Below, piece by piece: positions 21,600 through 33,067 of a stretch of 64,000 nucleotides of DNA. The notes under the pieces were generated by a model, which made no database searches, was not told the origin of the DNA, and was given only the letters and a program-made list of their open reading frames with translations. How positions within the stretch are numbered: the stretch's first letter is position 1; every line of letters starts with the position of its first letter. The stretch is from Bettongia penicillata ogilbyi (Eukaryota > Chordata > Mammalia > Diprotodontia > Potoroidae), in NCBI GenBank assembly GCA_023548195.1, contig JAJHZJ010000809.1:62001-126000 (forward strand), written 5' to 3'. The position numbers were made by a program, and so were the translations under genes.

Positions 21600-23000
21600 A
21601 GAGTGTTTTTGTTCATTAAATAAGAAATTCGTTTTCTTCTGCATTTATGGTAATTAATAGTCATATAATCAAAACTTAACGAGCAATTTTTAAAAACTTG
21701 AATATGTTTTCCATTAGCCTGTCTCTCCAAATTTGCAACTTTATTAATTTAGCATTCTAAACTTGTCCATAGTAATTTTGATGTGCTAGCATGAAATACT
21801 GATTAATTTTATCCAGAAAATAATCATTTCTTCCTTACATGCATTTTTCACCTATAAATATTAATGTTGTAAATTGTCATTTGTATTTCAAGGTAAAGCT
21901 TTCAATTTGATCATGTATGGGAGATATGAATAATATCTTTCATGTGTGACTGACATTAAGAATTTATTTAATTAGACCACAATCTCATTATAGAGAATTT
22001 TAGCCTTGTTCAGCATTTTGTTCATCTTTGAATGCCTTTGAAAAGGATTTCATTACGAATGTGCCAAAATATGACCTCATTTTATAACGATGCAATTTCA
22101 TGGTCAAGACTAACGGGAAAATCATTATTATAGCCATGTAGTAATTATTATGATGTTTACTTTAGCTAGTTAAGTTTTAGGTAAGAAATGCGACCAGTTC
22201 ACAAAAATTCTAAAAAAATTCATTTCATATGTCATTTTAACTTTTTAGAATTGGAAAGAAATAGAAAGATGTGATATGCACATACCTTCAACACTAATGG
22301 TGGATTAAATTTAAGTGTCAGTAGTCATTCTAGTTTTCCAAATTGGAAATTTTGCTTCCCTTTGCTTTGTGGGTTGATTTAAAATTGTTTTTTTGTAATT
22401 CTCCGTACTAGAAACCTAAGGTTACACACTCATCACTACTGCAGGTAGTTTTCTGAATTGCTACGGCCAAAACATTTGTCTCCCTGTGATCAGCTACTTC
22501 CAGCGAGGAGTCTTTTTAAATTTAGCTCATCAGAAGACAAAACGTGTTCATAGAATGAGTAAGTAGTCCATACTGTTCAGCTTGTTAAGAACAGATAGAC
22601 ATAGCAGTCCGCTGACAACTTTCCAGGACCCAGGGTTAACTTCTTAAAGGGGTATCAAAGTAGAAGTAGAATTTTATTTAAATATATAAGGAAAATTTAG
22701 ACTCTGAAATTTTTAGGAGATGTTTGAGTCTGGGTTAGGCAGCAAAAATTACTAATTCCCATGAAAAGGCTAAAGAAATTTTAAAGGAATTAATACAGGA
22801 ATTTATGGCATAATCTGAGGGTTCTCAGTTGAGAGTTATCATTACCCCACTTGTTTCATTCAGCTTCATTTTAATAACTTTAACTTATAAATAATGGGCA
22901 TGTATGGAATCAGTCTTTTTTTTCCCCCTGATTCATCTTGACCACTAAATTCATCAAAGCTCATTGAAAAATTTTAATTTTACTTTGTTATTTACTCACA
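21600..23000. other. AT-rich unassigned DNA
   Basis: No family recognised on either strand. Confidence 0.35.
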
Positions 23001-23008
23001 AGTTAGAG

Positions 23009-23181
23009 CAAGGATTCTTGATGTGAAGTCCATGAACTTTAAAAAAAAAATTTAGAACTCCATCAAAATGTAGGTGGTCATATGAATTTTATGCATTTAA
23101 GAGCATATTTCAAGAAGTGTTCCAAAGGATTTCCAAGACTTCCTAAGGGATCCATGGTATGTAAAAGGTTAAGAAAATCTG
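23009..23181. mobile_element. Non-autonomous hAT DNA transposon with 8-bp target duplication
   Basis: Starts CAAGGATTCTTG and ends GTTAAGAAAATCTG, imperfect inverted ends. Interior blocks 'tccatgaactt' and 'gatccatggtatgtaaaaggtt' fit ancient mammalian hAT MITEs. It is flanked by AGTTAGAG (23001-23008) and AGTTAGGG (23182-23189), a 7/8 match to an 8-bp duplication as hAT makes. It codes for nothing. Confidence 0.7.
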
Positions 23182-23189
23182 AGTTAGGG

Positions 23190-25314
23190 TAACTAACTCA
23201 GAGTAGTTACTCTAGGGACATTCTTGTAGTTGATCTTTATATGTATGTAAAATACCTAGTAATTAATTGATTTTCTTTACTAGAAAAGCAAAAGAATAAA
23301 CTAATAGCATTATATTTTAGGGACTGATGCCACTAGAATGATCAGAGAAATCAAGAAGTTGTACTAAGATATCGACTCTCACATCATCAAAATAAAATGG
23401 GCATAAAAAAAATAGAAACAGAGACAAGATTCACATAAGATTAGTATGGCAATATGGTGGAATAATAATAGTCTAATATGTTTTGCCCTCAAATACAATA
23501 ATGGGTAATGATGCCAGAAACTTAATGTGATGGCATATTGGATACACTACACAACTATCTGTGTATAAGGAAAGCTATTTATTTGGAAATTTTTTTTTAT
23601 ATTAAATTACCTAGGTATTACATTCCACTCAACATGATTTCTCATTAAAAAAATAAAACTTTAAGTATTTTTCTATCCTTACTATTAAAAGACAGATTTT
23701 TTAAAAAATGTAACATGACTTCAACAAATCTTTAGATTTATTATGAAATTAGCGATGACACTAAGCTTCTAATTTATAATCAGATGGCAGAACCTGATAA
23801 ACATCAGTAATGTTGATCGGTGGAAAAAAGTGTTTAGAGCAATTGAATTAATAGGTTCAGTTTCTTGGAATTATTTTATGCGAAATTTTGAATGGATATT
23901 TTGACTCCAGATGCATTTGCTTTACTTAAAATATCCATTTTATGCTTAGATCTTTCTGAATCGGAAGAGTGATTATTGAACTTTGACCACTTAAAGGTTT
24001 TCTGATGATGGTGGTGGTAGGGATAGTGGACTCAGACCAGGGCTGCCCCAGGAGTATTCATATCCTGAATACTAAATTCATGGGATGGTAAGAGGCAGTT
24101 GCCAGGGGTGAACTAATGGATAAGGTCACAAATCAGATAAATCAAGTAAAGTAACAAGAGAAAGAGCAAGAGGCAAGCATTACTAATCATTCCAATAAGT
24201 GACAGTTAAATAATAATAATCTCCTCTTCTCCCCCATTTCCTTATCTGTCTCTGATATTCAGAGTTCAGTGGTTTCCTGTCCCACTAATCTGAACAACTC
24301 TTTTAATTCTTTCATTAGGTACAGTGTATTGTCTGTCCAATGAACCACTCTCTCCTTAGGGATCCACCTCTCACTCCCTGTATCTTTCCACCAAATGGCT
24401 CCACTCACGTCTGAAGGTGGGTGAACAAGAACAGAGTGATTTTATAACTAGGTCCATGCTCCTTGTTCTGTCCCCTGGTTGCAGATCAGGTGCTTGCGGA
24501 AAAAATGAATGATTCTGGAGAGAGAAAATACTGTGCACACCTTCCCAATGACTGATTGTAATAAAGCAGCTGTGAAAGCTTTGGGCATCATAGTTGTTAT
24601 TGGAACCCTTGTATTTGCAGGATATGCCAGAAAGAAGGTGCAACCCCCATTTTCTCATGTTTTGGTTTTAAAAAATGGGGGGGGGTGTTTAAATGTGGAT
24701 TTATATAACCCAAAACACTTGTCCTCTAGACTATGAGTTCCAGTACTGGATTTCTATGTTCTTGTCCCCTTTTCCATCATCTTAAATTGGATCTGCAAGG
24801 ATGCAATAGAGGGGTAACTTCTTGGAATTGCCTTATTGAGGGTGAAGATTGCTCTTGGAGGCTTGTTGAAGCAGCATTTCAGGCTTTGCTAAGGGTCTGG
24901 TGTCATTAGGGCTTCCCTGCGTGAACTCTTCCATCATTCCACTGTACTTACTAGTTGTGAATAAGGTGAGACATGGAATAGACACGTGATATATGCTGTG
25001 CTTTTGTTCATGTCTGAATGACTGCTAATGTGAAAACTGTAGCAACTTCTGAACTCAGAGCCAGCTTGGAGAATTAGTGTGGCAGTGACCTCTCCACAGT
25101 CAATGCCCTGGATAGTTACCCATAGTCATCAGAATATACCAGGGGACTCTTTACTGTGGTCAGCAGGATGCTGCCCATATCCCTCATGATATCTTACTAG
25201 TAGAGGACTTTTTAAGTGACATTGGAGCTGACAAGTTTCAAAGTCACTGTGGAGGGGCACCACAGTCATCATGAGTGATGTGGAGTCTTCTCTTATGAGT
25301 CCTCTGCTACATAG
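23190..25314. other. Unassigned DNA
   Basis: No recognised gene. The frames at 24371-24658 (minus) and 24509-24736 (plus) overlap and have no family signature. Confidence 0.35.
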
Positions 25315-25560
25315 ATTTCACATTAACATGGATCAAAATTCAGTAAACTTCCATTCAGTACATACTATGTGCCAGATGCTGTGCTTAGAGCTGCAGATGC
25401 AAAGAAAGGCACAAGAAGTCCCTGCCCTCAAGGAACTCACAACCCAATGGGGGAAGACAACCTGTAGGAAGAAATAGAAAAGGAGGCTGGGGAGGAGGTT
25501 ACCTGGTGGGGAGACATGGCCTAGTGTTACAGCCAAGTGGGAAGTGACCTGAGGAAGTAC
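25315..25560 (-). repeat. L2 3' region (antisense)
   Basis: 'cattcagtacatactatgtgccagatgctgtgcttagagctgcagatgcaaagaaagg', 'tccctgccctcaaggaactcacaacccaatgggggaagacaacc'. Confidence 0.85.
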
Positions 25561-26430
25561 GAGTGTCTGAGTAGATTTCGTCTAACGATCATGAAGCCCA
25601 GGAGAGCAGTCGGTGGAAAATGATGGAGTGAATTCTCTATATCCTCCTTAAATGGTGGAGGATCTGGGTGGAGCTCCCAAATGTCCAACCCACTACCTCC
25701 TCCAACCAGAGGGAAGGAGCGGCCCAGGGACAGGGAGTGCCGAAGAGGTGAGAGTTTCCTTGGTGATTTCATTCTGTGATGAAATAAGATTTTGGAGATG
25801 ATGAAGTCCAGGAAAGCAGCCAAGTTGGAAACGATAGGGAGGATTTGAGCTTCACAGTCCTCGCCAACTTGCTCTTTACAGTATATTCTCCTGGGAATGA
25901 TCCTTTCTTCTGGTCAGAGAAAAGAGTCCTTTAGAGTGTCCAACAACTGAGATTGGAGGAGATACTTCTCTACAATGAGGTTCTCCAAAGACGTGGTGAA
26001 TTGGTCATCCAGTAGGTAGCCTGCCACTTAGTTGACCACACAGCAACACTATTAGCTACTGCAAAGCAGTCAGTAAGAGAAATATCTCCTTTCTGGTGGA
26101 CCACTTAAGCAGCAGGAGAATGTCTGAAGTTCGGCCCTTAGGTAGACTGGATGGTGTTTTGGGTGGAATAGATGGGACTATCTGCTAAGTGTACCATGGT
26201 GCCATTCCAATGAGTTTGGCCATGTTTAAGGAGATCTGTGTATTCTGAGAACCAGGCATGTCCTGCTTCCAGGAGCTCAGCAAATCAAGGGTCCCAGGTT
26301 ACAAGAGGGAATTTCACTGGAGGTTCACTAAAACTAGTTTCTGAGGCATCTTGTTGTTGAGCAAGGGTCTCGTGTAGGTGGCTATCTCCCATTTGGCCTG
26401 ACCTAGCTTATCTCTGAATGTATCACTTTA
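25561..26430. other. Unassigned DNA
   Basis: Purine-biased in part, with no family recognised. Confidence 0.35.
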
Positions 26431-27645
26431 ATTTTTAAGTCATTAGCCTCCATCTGTTCCATTCTAATTTTTAAAGAACTATTTTCTTCAGTGAGCTTTT
26501 GAACCTCCTTTTCGATTTGGCTAATTCTGAATTTTAAAGCATGTTTCTCCTCACTGGCTTTTTGAACCTCTTTTGCCAATTGATTTAGCCTACTTTTCAG
26601 GGTGTTATTTTCTTCAGCATGTTTTTGGGTTTCTTTTAGCAAGGTGTTGACCTGCTTTTCATTCTTTCCTTGCATCTCTCTCATTTCTCTTCCAAGTTTT
26701 TCCTCCACCTCTCTTGATTTTCAAAATCCTTTTTGAGCTCTTCAATGGCCTGAGCCCACTGAATATTTATTTTGGATGTTTGGGGTACAGAAGTCTTGAC
26801 TTTTATGTCTTCCCCTGATGATAAGCATTGTTCTTCCTGTTCTGAAAGTATGGGAGAAGATATCTGTTCACCAAGAAAGGAACCTTCTATAGTCTTATTT
26901 ATTTCCCCTTTTTGGGTATTTTCCCAACCAGTTACTTGACATTTGGGTTCTTTATCAAGAGTAGGGTATACTCTGGGAATCTGTAAGATCTCAGTTCCTC
27001 CAAGGTGGCACAATCAAGCATGTACACTGATCTAGATGCAAGAGAGTTTTTTGTGTCCAGAATCTTAGCAATTTCCTCTCCACAGAGCCACCTGACCTCT
27101 AGTTCCACCAAATCAGCACTGGGGGCTGACTTCTAGATAAGCTGGATGGGCAGGACCGCCATTCAGTGTGAGACAAAGACCAGCTCCCTCAGGGCCTCTA
27201 CACAGGGCTGAGGTAATATTCATCTCCTCAGTACCCCTAGGGATTTTTAAGATCCATCAATGGATACGGACTGCTGTAGGGGTTGTCCTGAGAGCTTCTG
27301 TGGCCTGCCCGATATGGCCCCTGCTGGCTACTCCCTTCCTGCTGCTGCTGTGACTGGAGATTCCGCCCCCGACGTATCCTCCTCCCAGAATTGTGCCGTG
27401 CTGCAGCCAAGGCTGGGCTGGACTGGGCTTGACTCTCAGCTTCACATCTGGAGCAACCAATGTTTCCTATGGGCTTTTCAGGTCACCCTGGGATGGAAAT
27501 CTCCTCCACTCTGTTGTTCTCCACTTCTGCTGCTCCAAAATTTGTTGAGAGTTCCTCTCTACACTTATTTTGTGGGCTGTGTGGGGAGACCCTGCGTATG
27601 TGATGTGTGTCTTTCTACTCTGCCATCTTGGCTCCACCCCCCACC
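26431..27645 (-). mobile_element. L1/HAL1 5' half, 3'-truncated (minus strand)
   Basis: Starts on the minus strand at about 27645 with 'GGTGGAGCCAAGATGGCAGAG', the family 5' end. A GC-richer 5' UTR follows, and then the ORF1 N-terminus and coiled coil (27013 down to about 26440). It includes heptads such as L-A-K-E-V-Q-K-A-S-E-E and ends at R-M-E-Q-M-E-A-N-D. There it stops abruptly, before the RNA-binding domain. Losing the 3' part while keeping the 5' end is the reverse of normal LINE truncation. One frame change splits ORF1 near 26690. Confidence 0.85.
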
Positions 27646-28237
27646 TCCCACAACCAATTTTCTTAAAGGAAGAAACTTATGGAATAAAAGTCAATTTCAT
27701 TACAAACATGCTTTATTATAAACAACTTATTGATATTTGGCATTTGGGAATTAACTATCTAAAGAGTCGTCCCAAGTCTTTTATTATAATTGGAGTAAAA
27801 TCAACCTCTTATAAGCAAATTTATTTGTATAACTATTAAAACCAGGAGTAGAAAGCTTCTATCTGCAAAAATATTGTTACCTATGTTTATATGTATATGT
27901 TTTGATCCTCAGTAGCTTCTGATCCTCCTACAGGAATTGAAATCAGAGTGGAAATTTTTGAAGGAGTAACAGAATCAGATAATCTTTTAGGTCAAAAATA
28001 AATAATAGCATCATAGGATTCTTGATTTCTTGCTCCTTGTATTTGTACCCTGCATATTTAATTTGCTTGTAAGATTTGTGTCTCCCAAACTGCAGGTCAA
28101 TGCACCTACAGTTGGTAGAAAACAGTGGATACCAGTCCATACTCATCCATCATCCCCTGGCTGTGACATACGCTCGGTTTCATCTCAGAGGGTCAACCCC
28201 CTGCTAAGTGTTCCCCGTCGAGGAAGGGACAGCACTA
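27646..28237. other. Unassigned DNA between L1 piece and LTR
   Basis: AT-rich, no match. It ends with CACTA (28233-28237), the proposed target duplication of the LTR. Confidence 0.35.
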
Positions 28238-28897
28238 TGCCCCTTTTCAACCTGAAGAAGCTACAGAAGTCAAAAACTTTGTCCTTTTTGCCAAATGAAT
28301 TTAGAACCCAGCTCTTTGAGGGGGAAGGGATGAATTCTAATAAAGATGCCCCCAGCTCCAATGTTCTCACTTCCTTATGGGTCCCACTGAACAATAGGCA
28401 TGTACTGATTTAGCCACATGATCGGGCTTTAATCACACCACAGACCTCCAGACTCAATATATGCACTTCCCCTAGCTACTGCCACTAGATGCCATTCACA
28501 TATTTGAATATGTATATTCTTGTAAACAATCACAATCACATCATCCATTTAGTCCAAGACAGAACCATAACACGTAACTATCCATCTTGAGCAGATAGGA
28601 CCACAATAGCTAGCTAATCAGAGGGCATCACCTTCTGATGTATGACCACCTAACCATGGAAGGGACCCCACCCCATTACCTAATCCCTTAACAAATCCCT
28701 CCTGCCTTTTAATATTCATAATTTTTGTTGTGTAATCACCATCATTACGCTATAAATTTGCCTGCATTGCCTTATTAAGTTGCTAGTTCCTCTTGGAACC
28801 TAGCCTGCTTCTGAGGGACATCAGTCTTTAATAAATGCCTGTACTTGGATTAGAGATGGTCTGACTCTGAATTCTTTGAGATGGTGCTGCCACAACA
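28238..28897 (+). mobile_element. Probable solo LTR (660 bp)
   Basis: A TATA box (CTATAAATTTG, near 28750) lies about 80 bases before AATAAA (28830-28835). The end is ...TGCCACAACA at 28897. CACTA occurs directly before a TG at 28238 and directly after the CA end (28898-28902), a 5-bp duplication. The right end is firm. The left end rests on this match alone. Confidence 0.6.
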
Positions 28898-28914
28898 CAC
28901 TATAAAACCACAAC

Positions 28915-29520
28915 AAATCCAGGAGAGATAATTTAAAAATTATTTGACTGCCTGAAAGTCATAATCATAAAAAGAGACTAGACAGCATCTTTCAAGAAAT
29001 TATGAAGGCAAACTGCCCTGCTATTCTAGAACGATAAGGTAAAATAGAAATTGAAAGAATTCAGAAATTACCTCCTGAGATTCCAAACTGGCAACTTCCA
29101 GGAATGTTATAGCCAAATTCCGGAGTTCCAAGGTCAAGGAGAAAATATTGCAAGCCACCTGAAGGAAAAAAAAAATTCAAGTACCGTGGAGTCAAGTCAC
29201 AATAACACAAGATTTTAGCAGCTTCTTCATTAAAGGATTGGAGGGCTTGGCATATGATACTCCAAAGGGCAAAGGAGCTAGAATTACAACCAAGAACCAC
29301 CTACTCATCAAAACTGAGTTTAATTCATGAGGGGGAAAATGGATATTCAATAAGCTAGAGGACTTTCAAGTGTTTTTGTTGAAAAAACCATAGCTGGATT
29401 CAGAATTTAACTTTAAAATACAACATTCAAGAGAAGCATGAAAAGGTAGAGAGGAAAGGAAAATCATAAAAGACTTAAATTTAAACTATATTTCTACATA
29501 GGAAGATGATATTTGTAACT
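28915..29520 (+). mobile_element. L1/HAL1 ORF1 C-terminal half (sense, decayed)
   Basis: Aligns with the intact ORF1 at 35300-36406: 'aggagagataatttaaaaatta' (R-R-D-N-L-K), 'actgccctgctattctaga', 'caaggtcaaggagaaaatattgcaag', and 'acactgagtttaa'-like blocks. It begins almost where the inverted 5' half at 26.4-27.6 kb leaves off. Many stops. Confidence 0.8.
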
Positions 29521-29559
29521 CTTCCCATGTATAAATATATTTTAAAGTCAAATTTTGGC

Positions 29560-30985
29560 TCAGGGCTAAATATTACTAGAAACATGAAAAAAATTTCCAT
29601 ATGTTGGTACCATAATTAGAATCACACAAGACCTAGAAGTGGCAACACTAAAAGATTGCAGGTCTTACAACACTATATATTGAAGAACTAGATTTCTGAT
29701 CAAAATATCATACCCAACAAAGCTAAGCATAATTCTGGATAAAAAAGGTTCACTTAATGAATTATCAGACTTTAAGGACTTTGTTAAAAAATGAACTAAA
29801 TTAAAGATTTTCCATACAAGAGCCAAGAGAAATATGATACATATCGATGACCAGTTACAAGGGCTTCAATAAAGATAGACTGTTTGCCTTTTATGCATGT
29901 AAAAGGTAGAACATGTCTAGGTTTGCTACTAATAACTAGATAAATTATAAGAAAGTTTGGGGTACACATGAGTATGATATGACTTCAAAAAGTAAAATCG
30001 TTCAAGAACAGCTAAAAGAGTAATTATCTTATACAAATGAGGTGTCAGAGGAGGAATCTATACAAAAGAATTAGATGGAAGGAGGGGCGGGCAGGTGCTG
30101 TTTGTTCTGGAAGCCTGCTTTCGTTGGTAATGGGTTCAACAAGGGAAAATACATACACATCTAGAAAAATATAAACATCTTCTAAATTTAGAAAGAAATA
30201 AAACCCTCAGGAGATAAGAAGGTGGAAAGGATAAAGGAGGGATCTTTAGAGATGAGGATGAGGGTATAAGTTAAAAGGGGGATATAGAAGAGTGCTTAGA
30301 TCAACAGGAATGGGACAATAAGGGAGAGATTCTTGGGAGGATAGGGGAGAGATTTTTGTGGGTGGTGAGGTAATGGATCAAAGGGGTATTAAAAAGGGTG
30401 TTTTGATTTATTGGAAGGGGAGAACGGGGGAGGGATTGTTGTAGGGGGATAGCTTAAGTAATAGGAGGGTAAGATAGGGGTTGAAGTAAAGTAGAGGAGT
30501 TAGGAGAAATAGGGAAAAAGCGATAGGCACAAACATAACAAATATTAGGAATAGAATTTCTTTGGGAAAGTTTATGTTTGCATATGTATCTATGTATGTA
30601 TATGTATACATGTATAAATTCATGTATATGTCTAAATATGAATATATCCACACTTAGTTGTAGCCTGGAGCAGAAAGGGGAGAAAAGGGGAAAAAATAAC
30701 AAGGTAAAAATTGTACAGCAGAGAACAAAAGAAAACCTACAAGGAAACAAAGAAAAGATGGCAAATTTTCAACATAATGTGCATTATCTAATATACATGC
30801 TTTCTTGAAATGAAAAGTTATTGCCATATATTCTGAATCTCCTCCTGTGATCTACTGTGCACCTGACATGCTCTTTTTTCTCTTCTTATTTTATGTTTAA
30901 GTTTATAATGTTTATTTTTCTTTTGTTATGTATGTGGATTATGTATTTGTCTAAAAGAAAGAAAATTGAATTTTAAAAAATCATT
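29560..30985 (+). mobile_element. L1 ORF1 end and inter-ORF region (sense, decayed)
   Basis: A second ORF1 C-terminal trace ('gaatcacacaagacctagaagtggcaac', 'atacccaacaaagctaagcataattctgg') is followed by G/A-rich sequence ('gggagagattcttgggagga...') like the L1 region between ORFs. A (GTAT)n-like run lies at 30580-30640. Subfamily is unclear. Confidence 0.55.
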
Positions 30986-31054
30986 AATCTTGTTATTTGT
31001 GTTAATTTACTCTAATCATATCTAAAACCAGCTATGTGATTACATTTGATTTCA

Positions 31055-31260
31055 TAATAAAAATAATTATAATACTTTTATATAGTGCTTGCCATATACC
31101 ACTTCACAATCACCACGTCACTTGATCCTTACAACAATACCGGGATTTTTTTCTTTAAGCATCTGGATTTTGAGCAAACATACACAATATAACTTGCTTA
31201 AGATCACACAGTTAATAAATTTTCTGAGACCATAGTATATCTCAAATTTCTCTGCATTTT
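31055..31260 (-). repeat. MIR (antisense)
   Basis: 'atacttttatatagtgcttgccatataccacttcacaatcaccacgtcacttgatccttacaacaatacc' then 'aagatcacacagttaataaat': antisense MIR order. Confidence 0.75.
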
Positions 31261-31865
31261 TCCATCACTTTTTTCATCACCTTTATTTGGGAAGTTGATC
31301 TGAAATGTGAAGGGCTAACAGGGTTAGAGGGGAACATTCTCTGAACTGTGGATCCCTGATCTAAACAATATTTTCTCTTTTAATTATTAAAAAGAGTTAA
31401 CAAGTAGCAGTTATAAAATACAATGAGAATGCTTACATATATGTGTGTGTATGTATATATACACATACATATATGTATAATATTTTCTTCATGGATTACT
31501 TTGAAACTAGATGTCATCATTACACCAAAGCAATGGGTGGGTTGAACTTCAGGAAAATAAGTCATTTAACTTCTGTTCATTCCAAAACTTTAGTAAAATT
31601 TAATTCTTATTTTTCTTTACAACACATTCTACAAAGAGATACTCCAAAATTCACTAAAATATTTCAGCATATCTTAAGCTTCTGCTAAGTGAAAATTATT
31701 ACTTTCCAAACTCCTTATTCATTATTTTCCATTTACTTAGTCTCCAAACCCCCCAAGTCTACTAAGATGTAGATCTTTTGCTGAAAGTTCAAAGGGCTCT
31801 TTAGTCTTGCCTACTGGGACACCTGCTTCAGTTATGAAACTTCATTAATCTTCACAGCACTCAAA
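31261..31865. other. Unassigned DNA with a short TG/TA simple repeat
   Basis: An alternating TATG/TGTA run at about 31435-31480. Otherwise nothing recognised. Confidence 0.4.
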
Positions 31866-31869
31866 ATTC

Positions 31870-32690
31870 CTTCCCTGCAACTTTTTAGTAGTTTTCTGGC
31901 TGGCTGCACTTTCTAAAGATAGATACATAGATTTAATATTTTCTTCACTAATTTTAACCTTCACTCTTTCAAAGTTTTGAGTTCCAATTTCTCTCCTTCC
32001 TTCCTGTCCTCTCTTATTGAGAAGATAAGTAATTTGATATATTATACTTAGGTAAAACATATTTAAATGTGTTGTAATGCTGTGTTCTAAAATAAAACAG
32101 ACAAAATAAAAGTCCCAAGAAAAATTAAAATGTAAAAAGAGGTATGCTTCAATAGGCATTTAGACTCTATCAGTTCATTTTCTGGAGATGGATAGCATTT
32201 TTCATCATAAGTGCTTCAGAATTTTCTAGGATATTTCCATCACTGAAGATAAGTAAGTCGTTTAATGTTGATCATCATGGATTGTTTCTATTAATGTGAA
32301 CAACGTTGTGTTTATTTCACTTTGCATCAGTTCATTTAATGTTGTATATATGAGACCTTTTGCTTTTTTTTTTTATCTCTCGAATACAGATCTAGTTGTG
32401 GTGTTGCAGCTCAAGGGTATGCATGGTTTTATAGTCCTCGGAGCAAAGTTCCAATTAGTTCTCCAGAATGGTTGAGTCAATTCACAACTCCACTAACAGT
32501 GCATTAGTGTCTCAAGTTTCCCACAATGCCCTCCAAAATTTGTCCCTTTCCTTTTCCATCATATTTGTCAGTATGATACGTATAGGGTGTTTCCTCAGAG
32601 GTGCCTTAATTTCCATTTCTTTCCCCCCAAAAAAGAATGAGATACTTTATTAAATGCTCCATTTAAATTGGTAGCATAGTTGCTCATCAC
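31870..32690 (-). mobile_element. L1 3' end fragment (minus strand)
   Basis: Antisense L1 3' UTR and ORF2 end: 'tggatagcatttttcatcataagtgcttcag', 'cactttgcatcagttcat', 'ctccagaatggttgagtcaattcacaactccactaac'. Several internal deletions. Confidence 0.8.
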
Positions 32691-32849
32691 TACATGGAAT
32701 TCATAGTTAAGGAATCCTTTCTAAAAAAGAAAATGTATTTAATCTAATAGGACCTGTTTTTGATCATTTGAGCTTTGTCTCCTCAGGACTTGACCATCTG
32801 CACATTTTGTGACCTGAGCTTGACTTTTGTCAGCAATTAAAGAAAGGCT

Positions 32850-33067
32850 AGGTCAAAGAATGGATAGAGCTCTGGACCAAGAATCAGAAAGACTTAAAAT
32901 CAAATCCAGCGTTAGTCACTTTATAGCTATGTGACACAGGGAAGTCACTTAACCTCAGCTTGTTTCAGTTTCCTCCTCTGTCAAATGGGTGGGATAACAG
33001 CACTTGATCCTGAAGACTGTTGTAAGAGTCAAATGAGACAACATTTGAAAGTACTTGGCAAGACATT
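32850..33067 (+). repeat. MIR-type SINE, left part (split by L1)
   Basis: 'gatagagctctggaccaagaatcagaaagac', 'ctatgtgacacagggaagtcacttaacctc', 'gtttcagtttcctcctctgtcaaatggg', then 'gaaagtacttggcaag', where L1 begins. The rest of the MIR resumes at 43711. Confidence 0.85.

Noticed and set aside
24371..24736. Overlapping 95- and 75-codon frames, one with a hydrophobic stretch
   Set aside because: No family motif, no splice or start evidence, overlapping on both strands in repeat-rich DNA.
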